Assembly (NCBI RefSeq): GCF_019703515.2
Contig: NC_059372.1
Span: forward strand, 15,332,492 to 15,396,491
Length of the DNA: 64,000 bases
Source: Myxocyprinus asiaticus
Taxonomy: Eukaryota; Chordata; Actinopteri; Cypriniformes; Catostomidae
Direction: 5' to 3'
Position 1 is the first letter of the stretch. Each line of letters begins with the position of its first letter. The notes under the pieces were generated by a model. The model was given only the letters and a program-made list of their open reading frames with translations, made no database searches and had not been told where the DNA came from. Made by a program: the position numbers and the translations under genes. Of this stretch, positions 46,214 through 58,490 are shown piece by piece.

Positions 46214-46715
46214 TCAGAATAAGAATGAGCTTTATTGCCAAGTATGCTTAAACACAAAAGGAATTTGTCGTGGTGACAGAAGCTTCCAGTGCAAAAAAAT
46301 AAATAAAATAAAATAAAAAATAAAATAAAATATATATATACATACATATATACATATACAATGTATAAACATATATATTAACAGTGAAATAAGAATAAAA
46401 CAATAAGATACGATAAATACATAGAGGAAACTACAGTAGGGCAATAATTTTGTTCAAATATGTTGTGATATACATATGTAGAGATATACAGTTATGTGCA
46501 AGGTGATTTAATGTGTTGTGCAGAAGAGGTAGAATATGTCAAATAAATATAAATGGAATATAAATATGAATGTATAGTTGAATATGCACATGATTGTATT
46601 GCCACAATGGAGAGTATAGGGGGCAGTTTTAACTGTTCATAAGGTGAATGGCCTGAGGGAAGAAACAGTCTTGTGCCTGACTGTTCTGGTGCTCAGAGCT
46701 CTGTAGGTGTGGCAT
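46214..46715 (-). mobile_element. LINE 3' end, 5'-truncated, minus strand
   Basis: On the + strand it begins AATGAGCTTTATTGCCAAGT and includes AGGAATTTGTCGTGGTGACA, the usual 3' terminus of a fish LINE read from the minus strand. The far part (GAATGGCCTGAGGGAAGAAA, TCAGAGCTCTGTAG) corresponds to the end of its coding region. It also holds an AATAAAATAAAAT low-complexity run. Confidence 0.55.
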
Positions 46716-47330
46716 TCAACAGACACAAGAGAGACATCTTGACTCAGAAGGCTACAACTGTGTTTCCCTGTGCGTATGTGTAGATTCTTTGTGTTCATGT
46801 CTCTTTCAGTCCATTATACTCCTTCCGCTTCAGACAGGCGCCTCTGTCAGACATTCAGGGAGTGTATCAAGAGATTGTTTGAGTCCATATGTCTCTGTAT
46901 GTGTGTTATTACAGTATTCAATGAGCACACAACAGCTGATTTCCTGTCCTGAACAAAGTGTGCAGAGAAAGGAGCATTTCCTGGGTTTCTTCTTTGTCCA
47001 CATTGCCCTTCCAACACACACAGAGACACACACATTATATGAATGCAGCAGGTAAATGAATGTGACTCAGAGACTCTCCAGGGAGACTTCCAGGGAGTGT
47101 CCTCAGATGGCATGGAGAGAGGGAGAGAATATTCACTTTTAAAGTAATCTTTGCTGAAACATCAAAGCTATGTTCTTTCTATTTAAACACATTAAAATTT
47201 TTAATCAATCTTACAGTATTCTGAACAAAACCACTAAGGGAAGGATAAATATATGAGCAGGAAAACCCATATGGCAAAAAATATTATTATTAAAATATTA
47301 CAGTATTATTATTATCATAAAAATCATATA

Positions 47331-47727
47331 TGCACGTTACCAGATACGATCATATTTTTTTATCAAGAAAATTCACGTTGGATCATAATTTCTTTTTCTC
47401 TAGAAAGACCTTTGCTATTAGGGCAAAAATCATATTCTTGATAAAAAAATTTGTATTGTTTTCCTGTAAAAATATCTAAAAATCCTTAAAACAAGATCAA
47501 TTAGATTTATCTTGTTTTAGAAACAGCACTGCATAAGATATTTAGGTTTTTCAGTTTTTATAGTCAAAACAAGTGAAAAAATCTACCAGTGCTGAAGAAG
47601 TAATCCAAAGTATTTAGAATACGTTACAGACCTTGAGTAATCTAACGAAATACGTTACAAATTATATTTTACAGCATGTATTCTGTAATCTGTAGTGGAA
47701 TACATTTCAAAAGTAACCCTCTCAACC

Positions 47728-47730
<3 letters not shown>
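47331..47730 (-). mobile_element. hAT-type family H1, truncated reverse copy
   Basis: Its + strand end AAAGTAACCCTCTCAACCCTG is the reverse complement of the H1 left terminus. The body matches H1 backwards to about 47331 (TGCACGTTACCAGATACGAT), so the other half is missing. A (TA)n run follows at 47731-47792. Confidence 0.75.

Positions 47731-47792
<62 letters not shown>
47731..47792. repeat. (TA)n microsatellite
   Basis: About 30 TA units directly after the H1 terminus. Confidence 0.9.
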
Positions 47793-47796
<4 letters not shown>

Positions 47797-48184
47797 CCAA
47801 ATAATCACCTTAATCGTTGATGTGGATATAAATGTGGTCCACTTTAAGAGACGGATAGACGAGCTCTGACATGAAATCATCACTTCAGGTCAAGAATTTA
47901 ACATCGTGCTCAGGTTTAGGCTATAAATAAATACATGAGAATCACGTGTGAATCGTGTGATACATTAACATAGACATTTTAAGAAGTGGAAAGTGTATAT
48001 GATGTTGTATCTTAGTTAATGTTACACTTGACAAGCTCTGATCTGAAATCATACCATGCACATTTTCATTCATAAAGTTTACACTTGAGAAATATTGGCT
48101 TTACAGATTCATAAATTCGTTGTAACTTTGGATATGTTTATTTAAAATGTCTTTTTATCCTTGTGCTTTTTGGATAATCAGTAA

Positions 48185-48372
48185 AAATTTGAAAGAAAAT
48201 TTGAAAAAAAGTTTGAAAGATTGAAAGTTCGAAGAAAAGTTTAAAAAAATAAAGTTTGAAAGGTGCAAAGTTTGAAAGAAGGTTTGAAAGAAAGAGAGAA
48301 AGTTTGAAAGAAAGTTTGAAAGTAAGACAGGCAGACAGACAGACAGACAGACAGAAAGACAGATAGATAGAT

Positions 48373-48411
<39 letters not shown>

Positions 48412-48412
48412 A
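48185..48412. repeat. Compound microsatellite: (TTTGAAAG), then (CAGA), (TAGA), (AAAG)
   Basis: GTTTGAAAG-like octamers (48185-48330) grade into GACA/CAGA tetramers, then TAGA, then AAAG units ending at 48412. Confidence 0.85.
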
Positions 48413-48796
48413 TAGTTGCCTCCGGAACCCTTTCTCCAGTAAAGGAGGGTACAGACCGTGCCCACTGGCAACACTACACTGGTCACGGCCAAAATGCTTG
48501 TGTTATGTGTGTGTGTGTCACATAATAAAACAGGGTTTTGCTTTCATCAGTGGTTTCCTCTGTAAACGGAGGTGGTTCTAGTGAACAAAAGACACCAGTG
48601 TACAAAAGTCACTTTGTTCCACCCTAAAGTGAGCTGATGTGTTATGTGATTGGGCATCTCAGAGGGCCTCCCACAGGCAAAGTCAATTTAGAGTGGTACA
48701 AACTTCCCGAAGCTCTCAAGTGCTGCCCAAGGACTATAATACCTGGAGAAAGCTAATCCATTAACATTTCCATTTTTAGAAGTATGCAACCTGCAC

Positions 48797-49100
48797 AGTG
48801 GTGGATTTAGGCATGGGCGACATGGGCTGTTGCCCAGGGCGGCATCTTGCGTGGGGGGGGGGGGGGGGGGGGGTTATTGGGGGGGTGGGTGGGTTGTGCA
48901 TGATGAACCCACACAGACCCAAACCCAATCCCAACCCCCACGGTCAACAACTTTTGGGGCGTGTTGAAGCGGGTTTCACCCAGGGCACCATACAAGCTAC
49001 CGCTACTGAACGTGCATACTACCATCATTGCGCATGGGCCCTTGACTCTGGTCTTATTTTATTTTAGCCAATTTATTTTAGCCTAGAGGAATAAACTTTT
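48797..49100. mobile_element. Small insertion with CAGTGGTGGATTTAGGC start, containing a 21-base G run
   Basis: It interrupts the repeat shared with 33970-34100. It begins CAGTGGTGGATTTAGGCATG, then GGGCGACATGGGCTGTTGCC and CAGGGCGGCATCTTGC, and then 21 G (48853-48873). The right border is uncertain. CAGTGG-type ends suggest a hAT MITE, by inference. Confidence 0.4.
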
Positions 49101-49682
49101 TGCTTGTAGTTACAGCATCTACCAGGAGGGGCAAACTGCCTGTACTAACCTATCAAATCTTGACCTCCTGTTACTTTTCAACGGCGCCCATCAAGTTATG
49201 GTTATGTGATTGCCTTATACTTTATATATGCTAAATGTTTTTTTTTTTTTCAGATCACTGTATTATTGATACAGATGTTATTGCACAATAGCTGGCCATA
49301 TTGGCATGATGCAATTCCTTTTTTATGGTTGTTTTCAAATTCCCTCTAACTAACTCTCATGCTTTCTCTCTCTTAAACTAACAGTACACTCCCCCACCCC
49401 CTCCAAATCTGCATTGATCTTTAAATAATCTTTAATTCTCTCTTTACATTTGTGTTTATTTGCCATGTTTTGGTGTATCATCATAGTCAGAAATGTGAAT
49501 AATATGCGTCACAGAAGTGCACAAACACATGTTGCCACATCGCCTCCATACACATGTGAAAGTTGTTTTGGTTTCTGATGAAATGGATATGTTATGTGTA
49601 TCCTCACATGTGCAAATACATGTACTTGGGTATGTCCCAAAAGCATAACTGTTTTTGATATAGTTTCAAAGGTTATTATAGG

Positions 49683-50528
49683 CAGGGTTGGGAGGGTTAA
49701 TTTTGAAATGTATTCCACTAAAGATTACAGAATACATGCTGTAAAATGTCATTTGTAACGTATTTCATTAGATTACTCAAGGTCAGTAATGTATTCTAAA
49801 TACTTTGGATTACTTCTTCAGCACTGGTAGATTTTTTCACTTGTTTTGACTACAAAAACTCTGCCAGTACAGTAAGACAAAATACACGTTAAAAATACAT
49901 TCTCTAAAAAACCTAAATATCTTGTGCAGTGTTGTTTCTAAAACAAGATATATCTAACTGATCTTGTTTTAAGGATTTTTTTAGATATTTTTACAGGAAA
50001 ACTATACAAAAATGATCAAGAATATGATTTTTGCCCTAATATCAAAGATCTTACTAGAAAAAAGAAATTATGATCAAAATTATGAATTTTCTTGATTAAA
50101 AATATGATCGTGCCTGGTAATGTGCATGTAAAATGGCTAGAAATAGTATTTTATCTTAGCGTAAAGCTGACAATTTACACAAGGTTTATTTCTATTTCTT
50201 CTGCTCCAAACTTACTTCAAACTTACTTCTCTGTCTGCTCGTATGAATGTAACACATCATAACAAAGTGTTTCACCGCTGTTCAAATGCACTTTGGATCG
50301 CATCATTTATATGTATAAATGTTTTCCATCTGAAAGGACTAAATATTAAATGAAACAAATGACAATAAAATGCAAAATAATCTCTTCAGTAATCAAAATA
50401 CTTTTTGAATGTAACTGTATTCAAATTACCAATGATTTAAATTGTATCTGTAGTGGAATACAGTTACTTATATTTTGTATTTGAAATACGTAATCCAGTT
50501 ACATGTATTCTGTTACTCCCCAACCCTG
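49683..50528 (+). mobile_element. Non-autonomous hAT-type element, family H1, intact copy
   Basis: Same ends as the copy at 29274. Flanked by attatagg (49675-49682) and atcatagg (50529-50536), an 8-bp duplication with one mismatch. 846 bases, no ORF. Confidence 0.8.
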
Positions 50529-51135
50529 ATCATAGGTTACAAATGTAGACAGCCAATCATGTATGATGGGCAAAAAGAGAGAGGAACAGAGAGAGAATAA
50601 TCTTGGTTGCTTAAAAGAAAGAGAATGACTTAGACATTCAGACGTCAGAGACAAGTTTCCAGGATAATTTCCAGTATATTCCCTTAAAAAAAAAAAAAAA
50701 AAAAAAAGATACCTGATTTGCACATACGATCAAACTTTCTCTCTGTCCAACAATAATGAAGTACTAAAAATAAACAATAGTTTGCAAATGATAGAGACAG
50801 GAAAGAGTGATGGCAGTGAAGATTTGTTTGTATTTGTGTGTGTGTGTGTAAAATGTGTGCATGCTTTTTAGGTTAACTTTTCCTTTAAAAGTGTTTTACT
50901 TATTTATTGTGTGTATGTGTGTGTACATACTGTATATGCCACTTTACTGCAGAGTTGTGACTAGTGTTGTGTGTGACTCTTGACCCTGAGTTGAGTTGTG
51001 CAGACAGCTGTCTCCAGCTCTTCTCAGCTACTTCCTGTCCATACACACCCAACTTCCTGTCCAAAGAGAGGGGCTATTTTAAAGCCAGCGAAGGCCTAGA
51101 AAGGCATAAAAGAAGCCAAGAATGGAGACAAGCTG

Positions 51136-51138
<3 letters not shown>

Positions 51139-51184
<46 letters not shown>
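51139..51184. repeat. (GT)n microsatellite
   Basis: About 23 GT units. Confidence 0.92.
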
Positions 51185-51188
<4 letters not shown>

Positions 51189-52239
51189 AAGGATTCCCTC
51201 AGATTTATGGCTGTGTGGATTGAGGAAATCAGGAGAGAATGAGAACAATTACCTCACAGTTCTTCCTCGATCCTCTTCTAATAAGGAAGTGACAGATTTT
51301 TCAAAAGATAATTTTTGCAATTTGTTGATATGAGACAGTTGATTACAAAGACAAAGACCTTAATTAGCTGAATATCTATGGAGAGGCGAACTTGCTTCAC
51401 CTTGTATTTACCAGTAATTATTTTGGTACACTGAAAACATAAACGAAAATCACCAATTATGAAACAATTTCAAGTAAAACATTTTCAACTGTTTCCTACT
51501 TTAGCATATTAATTAACTGAAAGCTTGAACTTTGTACTTAGGCATATTATATTTGAATATTAACTTTTTTAATGAAACATTTTGAGCTTCATAATTGTTT
51601 TAATTCTTAAATTTAGCTAGGAAACAAAAGTTCACATTGTGACAACTTAATCCATATAGTCTGACAACATGCTCTGCTATTATTATAAAAGGTCAACATA
51701 TGTTAAATGAACTGTATCTTTTTCCTGGGCAATACAAGTAGAAATGTTCAATTGCCTTTTTGTAGGGAAGACTTAGAGGTATATGGCCATACAGAAATGG
51801 ACTTTTAAAAATACACCTACCCTGAGGTACATTCACTGGAGTAAAAAGTGAAAGAAATAGTAAGGTCTCCTCTATATATCACTTTATATGTGTCCAGTGT
51901 TGAAACCTTAGTATAGTTTAGTGTATATAAACCAGTTTTACATCAATAAAAAAATCAGTATAAAGGAGCTTCACAAAGCTGTAGTCATAAAATAGTACTT
52001 GTTCTTACATCTAGGATGCTCCAAGATTACGATTATTTTTGCAAAGTTTACAAAAGTGAAGTGGATTTATTTTTGTTTACTAAGATTGTCCGAGAAACCA
52101 GAATCTCATGGTTAACTTCATCACCATCATCTTTTGCACACTTACTGAACAAACACATTCATGCATGGGCACATGATTTGCTTGGGAAAAGCAGACAGAA
52201 TGGAATGTACAGAATGAAGAAGTCATTTTAAAGTAAGAT

Positions 52240-52272
<33 letters not shown>

Positions 52273-52324
52273 TTTGGTGCGAACTATAGATTCTATCCCC
52301 TAACTCTACCCCTAAACCTAACCC

Positions 52325-52606
52325 TCACAAAATGGTAAATGGTCTGCACTTATATAGCACCTTTTTTAACCTTAACAGTTCTACAAAGCGCTTTACACTG
52401 TGTCTCATTCACCCATTCACACACACACACTCACACACCAATGACAGCAGAGCTGCCATTTAAGGCGCTAGCCTGCCATTGGGAGCAACTTGGGGTTCAG
52501 TGTCTTGCCCACGGACACTTCAGCATGTGGAGTCATGTGGGCCGGGAATAGAACTGCTAACCCTGCGTGGACAGCTCTACCACCTGAGCCACAGCCGCAC
52601 ACAAAA
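52325..52606 (-). mobile_element. tRNA-derived SINE
   Basis: Read on the minus strand, the head is GGCTGTGGCTCAGGTGGTAG. It has an A-box-like TGGCTCAGGTGGTAGAGC (52574-52591) and a B-box-like AGTTCTATTCCCGG (about 52543-52556), the internal RNA polymerase III promoter parts of a tRNA. The body contains the GGCAAGACACTGAACCCC and GTGTAAAGCGCTTTGTAGAA motifs common in teleost repeats, and ends near TATATAAGTGCAGACCATTT. Confidence 0.55.
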
Positions 52607-55600
52607 AACGTTCTGTATTTTTTTACATTTTCAAAAAAACATAATTTAGTATGTTTTTAAAGCAATTTGAATTTATAACATAATACCCTTGTAATTACCA
52701 GTTTGTAACCTAAAAAAATGTCCTCGTAAACCACCCAAACCCGCCTACACACACACACACAGTGTAAACTTGTGATATCACAATATAATGCAAAGGTAAA
52801 GCAGTGTATTATATATATCTTTTTGAACAGGAAGATCATTTCAGTAGTTTTGTAACTGCTGTCTTATTATGGGAATAAGACTGTATGAAAAGAAAGTTCA
52901 ACTGTTATGTTTCACTATGTCCAACTGATTTAAACTACCCACATTTTTACAAACACAAATATTTTGACAAGAGAGTCATTGACCTTTCTGTTAGTGACAT
53001 CTTTGCTAGTGCTCTCATTCTTGTACAGATCGTCTTAGAGGTCCATTGCCAGTCAATGCAGACTCAACCCGACATTGTAATCAAACACAGAACACCGCAA
53101 GAATTTGCCCTAAACTTACACCAGAAAGAAAAAACAAAACACTCATATTTTTTATTCATGATCAATACAACAAGGAATCATAGACAATTGTTCTACCTAT
53201 AGTAAATGGGGACATACCATAGACTTATAGACTACTGTTTTTATAAAAGCCACCAAACCCAAATCCAACCTTTAATAGAAAACTGCATTTTAAGAACTTA
53301 AAAAAGTTTTATTTATCTTATTTATGATGTTTGTCTGAATTAGGATGTCCTCAAATATCTCAAAAAGAGATGTTTTGTCAGATTTTGCTAATAATGTTTG
53401 CTAGCAAAAAGTACACACACATGGAAGTAAGATTCAGGAACCTAGTTATACTGTATTGTTTTAAGGGTAAGTAGAGGGGAAAAAAATAAATGTGCGTTCA
53501 AAAATGCACACTTCTATACTACATCATTTTGTAGTGTAAGTAGTGTAAGTAGTATGTTACACTGAAAATGCAACAAGAAGTGTACTACGAGTACCTGGAT
53601 GATGCACTCTTCAACCATTAAAATGGAGTGTGGAATGTTGGATACTTCATGCGCACTGTGCTCGCAGCTTGCCATACGTAGTGGAAGGGGCGGAGTTACC
53701 TGGCTGCATTGCTGGTCTGACAAAACAACTTCTGTGAAGACTGCATCTTACAATTGTGAGTTGAATGCTTTACCATCATCTGCTGTGTGAATATGCACGT
53801 TGTTTGAGATATAAGTGTTGAACTGAGGTTGGCTTAATGCGCTAAAGCTAGCGGGAACACATCACATGTCAGTCTGACAGATAAAAAAGAAACAAGAAAT
53901 TACCTAGTGCATAAGTTTTGACTTCACTCTTTGTCCCTCACATTCCTGCTGTGCATGTGCCCTGTTTATTACCTGGTATTAATGTGCGTATTAGATGCAT
54001 ATTAACAGGCACCATCATCATTTACACCTGGTATTGTGCGTCTCTTTTGTGTTTAGATTTTGAGTAGAGGGTATCTGATTTCATGACTGCATACATCAAT
54101 CATTACTTCAGTGTGGTAATGTATGATAATAAAGCGCAAACTGCATAATAACAAAAAGAAAACACAAAAAAAGCAGCGCATCATTTCAGCCAATTATGCA
54201 TGCATTTAATAAGCGCAAACATCACGTTTAAAGCAGAATTGTCTGTTATTTCAGTGGAGTAACTGTGTTAACTGAGCTTCACAGATGTGCTACTCATGTT
54301 ACACTTTATGTTTGCATCAGGGACTATGAAGTTCTGTGAACTTGTGCATGTGTGTATGCGCTTTAACTGGCAAAGTTTAAAAACCTAGTTTTGGCGCAGC
54401 GGTTGATTGACAGGTGTAAGTTTCACACTAGAATTCACTGGTTTCCCCGGACTCAAACAAGTAAAAAAATCTATCATAAAAGCCTATCTACTGTCATGTA
54501 TGTGCCATTATAATAGATGCTACGCCCCTCAGTGCCCTAGTACTTATAAAAAACAAGTATGACTGATAAAAATAGACCATGACAGAAATTTTACAGAGAG
54601 TGACGAATAAAGGCATTTTTTTGGACAACCTCTGGACATGATGCCACACAAACATCCCTAATAATTTAATCTCAGCACAAAATACCATTAAGACGTGCAC
54701 ATCCACGTCAAAAAGCTCAAGTGGCTGTGAAAGTAAACCCACAAATCGTCAAAGGGTGTGTGTGCATATAATCTCACTAACTCGAATGAACAGCATAACA
54801 AAACTAATCAAAATGACGACAGACTTCCAATATTTAGCAGTCATTGATATCTAATACAAACCAATGCATCAACGACACAGCACCTCAGCGCAATGGCATA
54901 CAATTCATTGAAATGATGAACGGTGCTTAACTAATCCAACCAACAGCATATTTGAAAGAAATTAGCTTTTAATACTTTCCAATGAAGTTCACTACACAGG
55001 TCTGCAGTCAAGAGCGGTAACGTCCGATGCTCATGTCAACAGCTGACATAAATATGATTAAAGCTTTTGACTGGCTCAGGGGCAAAGGCAAACTAGCCCC
55101 TCAGTCCATCGTTGAACGCTCGTTGCACATGCGCATGACATTCTCCAGATCTCCGTTGATTAACATTGAGGATGAAGGGCTAGCCCATGCATAGCAAATG
55201 AGGATGATTAAATGGCTTTTACGCAACTTACCTTAATAATAATAGAATTTATCAAAAGAATATATACTTTTTTCTTGTATAATGGACATAAAACACGTTT
55301 AAGTTGCGGAAAATATATTATTTCTTAAAATAAATTTATGATGATGCCATGCAATTTGCACAACAGCGCCACCTCTGGTGGGGCTTAGCCCCACTTGCCC
55401 CTAATGTAGAGACACGGCTGATTGTAAGTGCATAGTGTATAATGCATCATTTGGGACACAGTAAATAGCTAAAGAAGCTGAAAGAATTAAAGTACAAAGG
55501 CTGATTTCAGGAAAGTGAATCATTGCAGAATCTCAATAGAGATACAATAGTGACACTATCATCACTAGATCACACGCATGTCACAGCCAACCAGCATCAG

Positions 55601-55977
55601 ATAAAGAAGATGCTTATTGTCAGTCTTACATAAGCCAGGCAGAGAGAAAGGATGAGGACAGCATGTCTACTCCTGACTCACAGCCTTGAGGGTGACAGGG
55701 GGAGAGTTTCCTCAGCACCCTTAATGCGCAACCCCTCCCCCCATCGCAGGTTAAATAAGGATTTTCACATAAATAGTCTGTGTGAAAAGCAGCAGCTTTA
55801 AGCCCTGAATCTCAGTTATTGAATGTGATATTCAATTTTTACATTTCTTACCGACTTTTCTGTTGTTTACTTTATTAATTACTTTTGTTTGCTTGCAGAT
55901 TAAAAGCATAATAGGGCAGTAGAAAAAAAAGAAAAAGAAAACAGGGAATCAAAAAATAAGAAGGGCAGCATACTTTG
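52607..55977. other. Intergenic sequence with unresolved repeats
   Basis: The stretches around 53515-53600 (TAGTGTAAGTAGTGTAAGTA) and 55425-55470 (TAAGTGCATAGTGTATAATG), and the pair ACGCCCCTCAGTGCCC (about 54524) and GGGGCTTAGCCCCACTTGCC (about 55380), look like ends of nested MITEs. I could not fix the borders. No gene is recognised; the 105-codon frame at 52885 has no family features. Confidence 0.35.
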
Positions 55978-56408
55978 AAGGGACAGTTCACCCAAACATG
56001 AAAATTCTCTCATCATTTACTCACCCTCATGCCATCCCAGATGTGTATGACTTTCTTTCTTCTGCAGAACACAAATAAAGATTTTAGAAGAATATTTCAG
56101 CTCTGTAGGTCCATACAATGCAAGTAAATGGTGGCCAGACCTGTGAAGCTACAAAAAATCACATAAAGGCCACATAAAATTAATCCATAAGACTCCAGTG
56201 GTTACATCCATATCTTCAGAAGCAAGATGATTGGTGTGGGAGAGAAACAGATCAATATTTACGTACTCTTTTTGCCATAAATTTCAACTTTTACTTTCAA
56301 AATGTGAAAGTGAAAGTGGATATTTATAGTAAAAAAGGACTTAAATATTTACATATCGCTTCTGAAGATGTGGATTTAACCACTGTTGTCTTATGGATTA
56401 CTTTATAT
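55976..56408. repeat. Foldback MITE (GGGACAGTTCACCC variant), right arm truncated
   Basis: The left arm GGGACAGTTCACCCAAACAT and body (GTAGGTCCATACAATGCAAG) match the 15979 copy. The inverted right arm stops near 56408 (TCTTATGGATTACTTTAT), where a different sequence rich in GGGCCCC words begins. Confidence 0.65.
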
Positions 56409-56734
56409 ATGCAACAAGGGCTGTAACAAGGAATTCTGGGCCCCCTGACTATATTTTGGTCTGGGCCCCTTTCATATTAAAAAAATAAATTTTAAAATTT
56501 GTTGTGTACGCCCCTGGACCCGTGGGCCCCTAGAAACTACACCACCTTTCACCCCATTAGCCTGTGTGTAACACAGACACTAAAATAATGTGTAGTTGCT
56601 GGGATATGGTTGCCTGGATACCATTGTTTCCATGTGGAGACTGTATCTTTCTGTGGTCAGATAAACCACTTTCAATTGGCTAGTGTGATGTCAGGTTCCA
56701 TACAAATCTTGACTTCGGTCTAATTATTTGTGTC

Positions 56735-56738
56735 TGTG

Positions 56739-56795
<57 letters not shown>
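56735..56795. repeat. (GT)n microsatellite
   Basis: About 30 TG/GT units with one C interruption, then GAGAGA. Confidence 0.92.
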
Positions 56796-56805
<10 letters not shown>

Positions 56806-58282
56806 TACATTACCATGTTCTATTTAACTATTCAAACCTTTAAAGTAAAAAAGGAAAGTAATTTCAGAGAAAGTTATACATTTTGATAAAAGATTATGCA
56901 GACAACCATATTTTGTACTTAGAATACACTGCACTGAAGAATCTTGTACAATAAGACCAATAAAATTATTACAAAAGTGAATAGGGTAAATTTTCATTTC
57001 ATGTTGACTTTAACCTACTTCAGTCACTTAAACAACTCACAGACTCAGATATGAGGTGTCGGCAAGAATGCATATGCTTAATATATACTGTATTTCCCAC
57101 CCTAGTTTAGTGCTAAATCTAGCCTAACATTAGTTCTGAGTCATTTCATCCAAATACTTTCATCCTAACTAGTCTGGTGAGCCAAATAGTGACATTATGA
57201 AAATTGAGGATTCTCACATATGGTGTTTGGGTGACAATAAAACAGACCTGTCTATTAGGTCTCAAATGGTATGCTAAAATAGTAGACCACAGTTCAATCA
57301 CCTCTCTGTCCTCAGTCCTCCCCGAATAAGTGCCACAGGGTTTTCTGTTTGACAGAAGGAGCAACAGTCTTATTTTACTGTGTGCTGGTTCAATGTGTGC
57401 CAATGCCAATTTGTTTCTCAATAGGACCCTTGTTTAGTGACCACCATTATTATTAAGAGAAGGATCTAGTTCAAGCATCACTGACAAACATGGGCCTAAA
57501 AAGAGATCTTTGGCCTTATTTATACCTGGTATTAGGCAAGTGAGAGTCTATTGGACTGGTCTTTCCAGAGCCAAAGCCTTCATAGCACATGCAACCTAAA
57601 GCCATAGAGCTCTGGCTGGGATCAAGGAATCATTTGCAACAGATTTTCATTGATGTTTGAGGAAATTCATGAGTCATCCTGTTGGACCTCAGACATTTAG
57701 ATCAGCTGACATCCTTGTTCGCTTGGCAGAGTGATTTTGTAGGGTCCTTAGTTTCCTAAATGTTAAACCGAGTGATTAACATAGCCAATGTTTTTTTTGT
57801 TGGTTTTTTTTTTGTTTTTTTACATATTTTAGGAGATACAAACTGTATAGATTACAGTAGATCTTGACTGGAGAACTGTTTCCTGATAATGTGTAGCTGA
57901 AATGTCTTAATTTTGGGTCCACTCAGAGAGAAAGGGTGCGGGTCTGATTAAACTATGTTAGACAGAAATGCCCACATCAGCAAACCGGCCCTCACTGTGG
58001 TGGGGCGAATCTGATAGAATGCACATTTCTAAGTTTTCAAATTGGGAAGTACTTTAAGACTCCCTTGATTTGCACATTTAAATCACATCAGCATACATGC
58101 GTACTGTATAAAAATGCATGCACAAACCCTTTAACATTCATACCATAAACATGTATTATCATAGTTCCCCAGTATAAAGATTTAAACTTGTTATTGGAGG
58201 AGGGAGTGTGGACTAGAATTCTAAAAAAGTCTGTATCTAGAGATACAAGGGTGTGCCTTATGTAATTCAAGATTTTACATAG

Positions 58283-58490
58283 ATTCTATTGGACCCCCTC
58301 TAGATTGTATAGGCTTGGCCTTAAAGACACACCCACCTGCTGGTGATGCCAATCAGAAGATGGAGACACAATCCATGTTTTTTTTGGTGGTGTGTTAAAA
58401 TCCAAGAGTTTTGGTAGAAGGTTCAGAGTTTTATGTGTGACGTATTGGGCACTCAGATTTCATTTTGCACCAGACTCTGTATTTAAGGCT
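58283..58490 (+). pseudogene. L1-type LINE ORF2 C-terminal fragment
   Basis: Read from the TAT at about 58286, the + strand gives YWTPSRLYRLGLKDTPTCW, a TGA, then CQSEDGDTIHVFF. The order WTP..L...GL....CWRC...D..H.F is the zinc-knuckle-like C terminus of L1-type ORF2 proteins, here with the Arg between W and C replaced by a stop. The flanks (to about 58570) fit the same relic. Confidence 0.5.

Noticed and set aside
52574..52591. tRNA-like A box suggesting a tRNA gene
   Set aside because: No cloverleaf or acceptor stem can be formed; A and B boxes fit a SINE head.
52885..53202. 105-codon open frame
   Set aside because: No recognisable motif, no splice context, composition like the surrounding AT-rich DNA.
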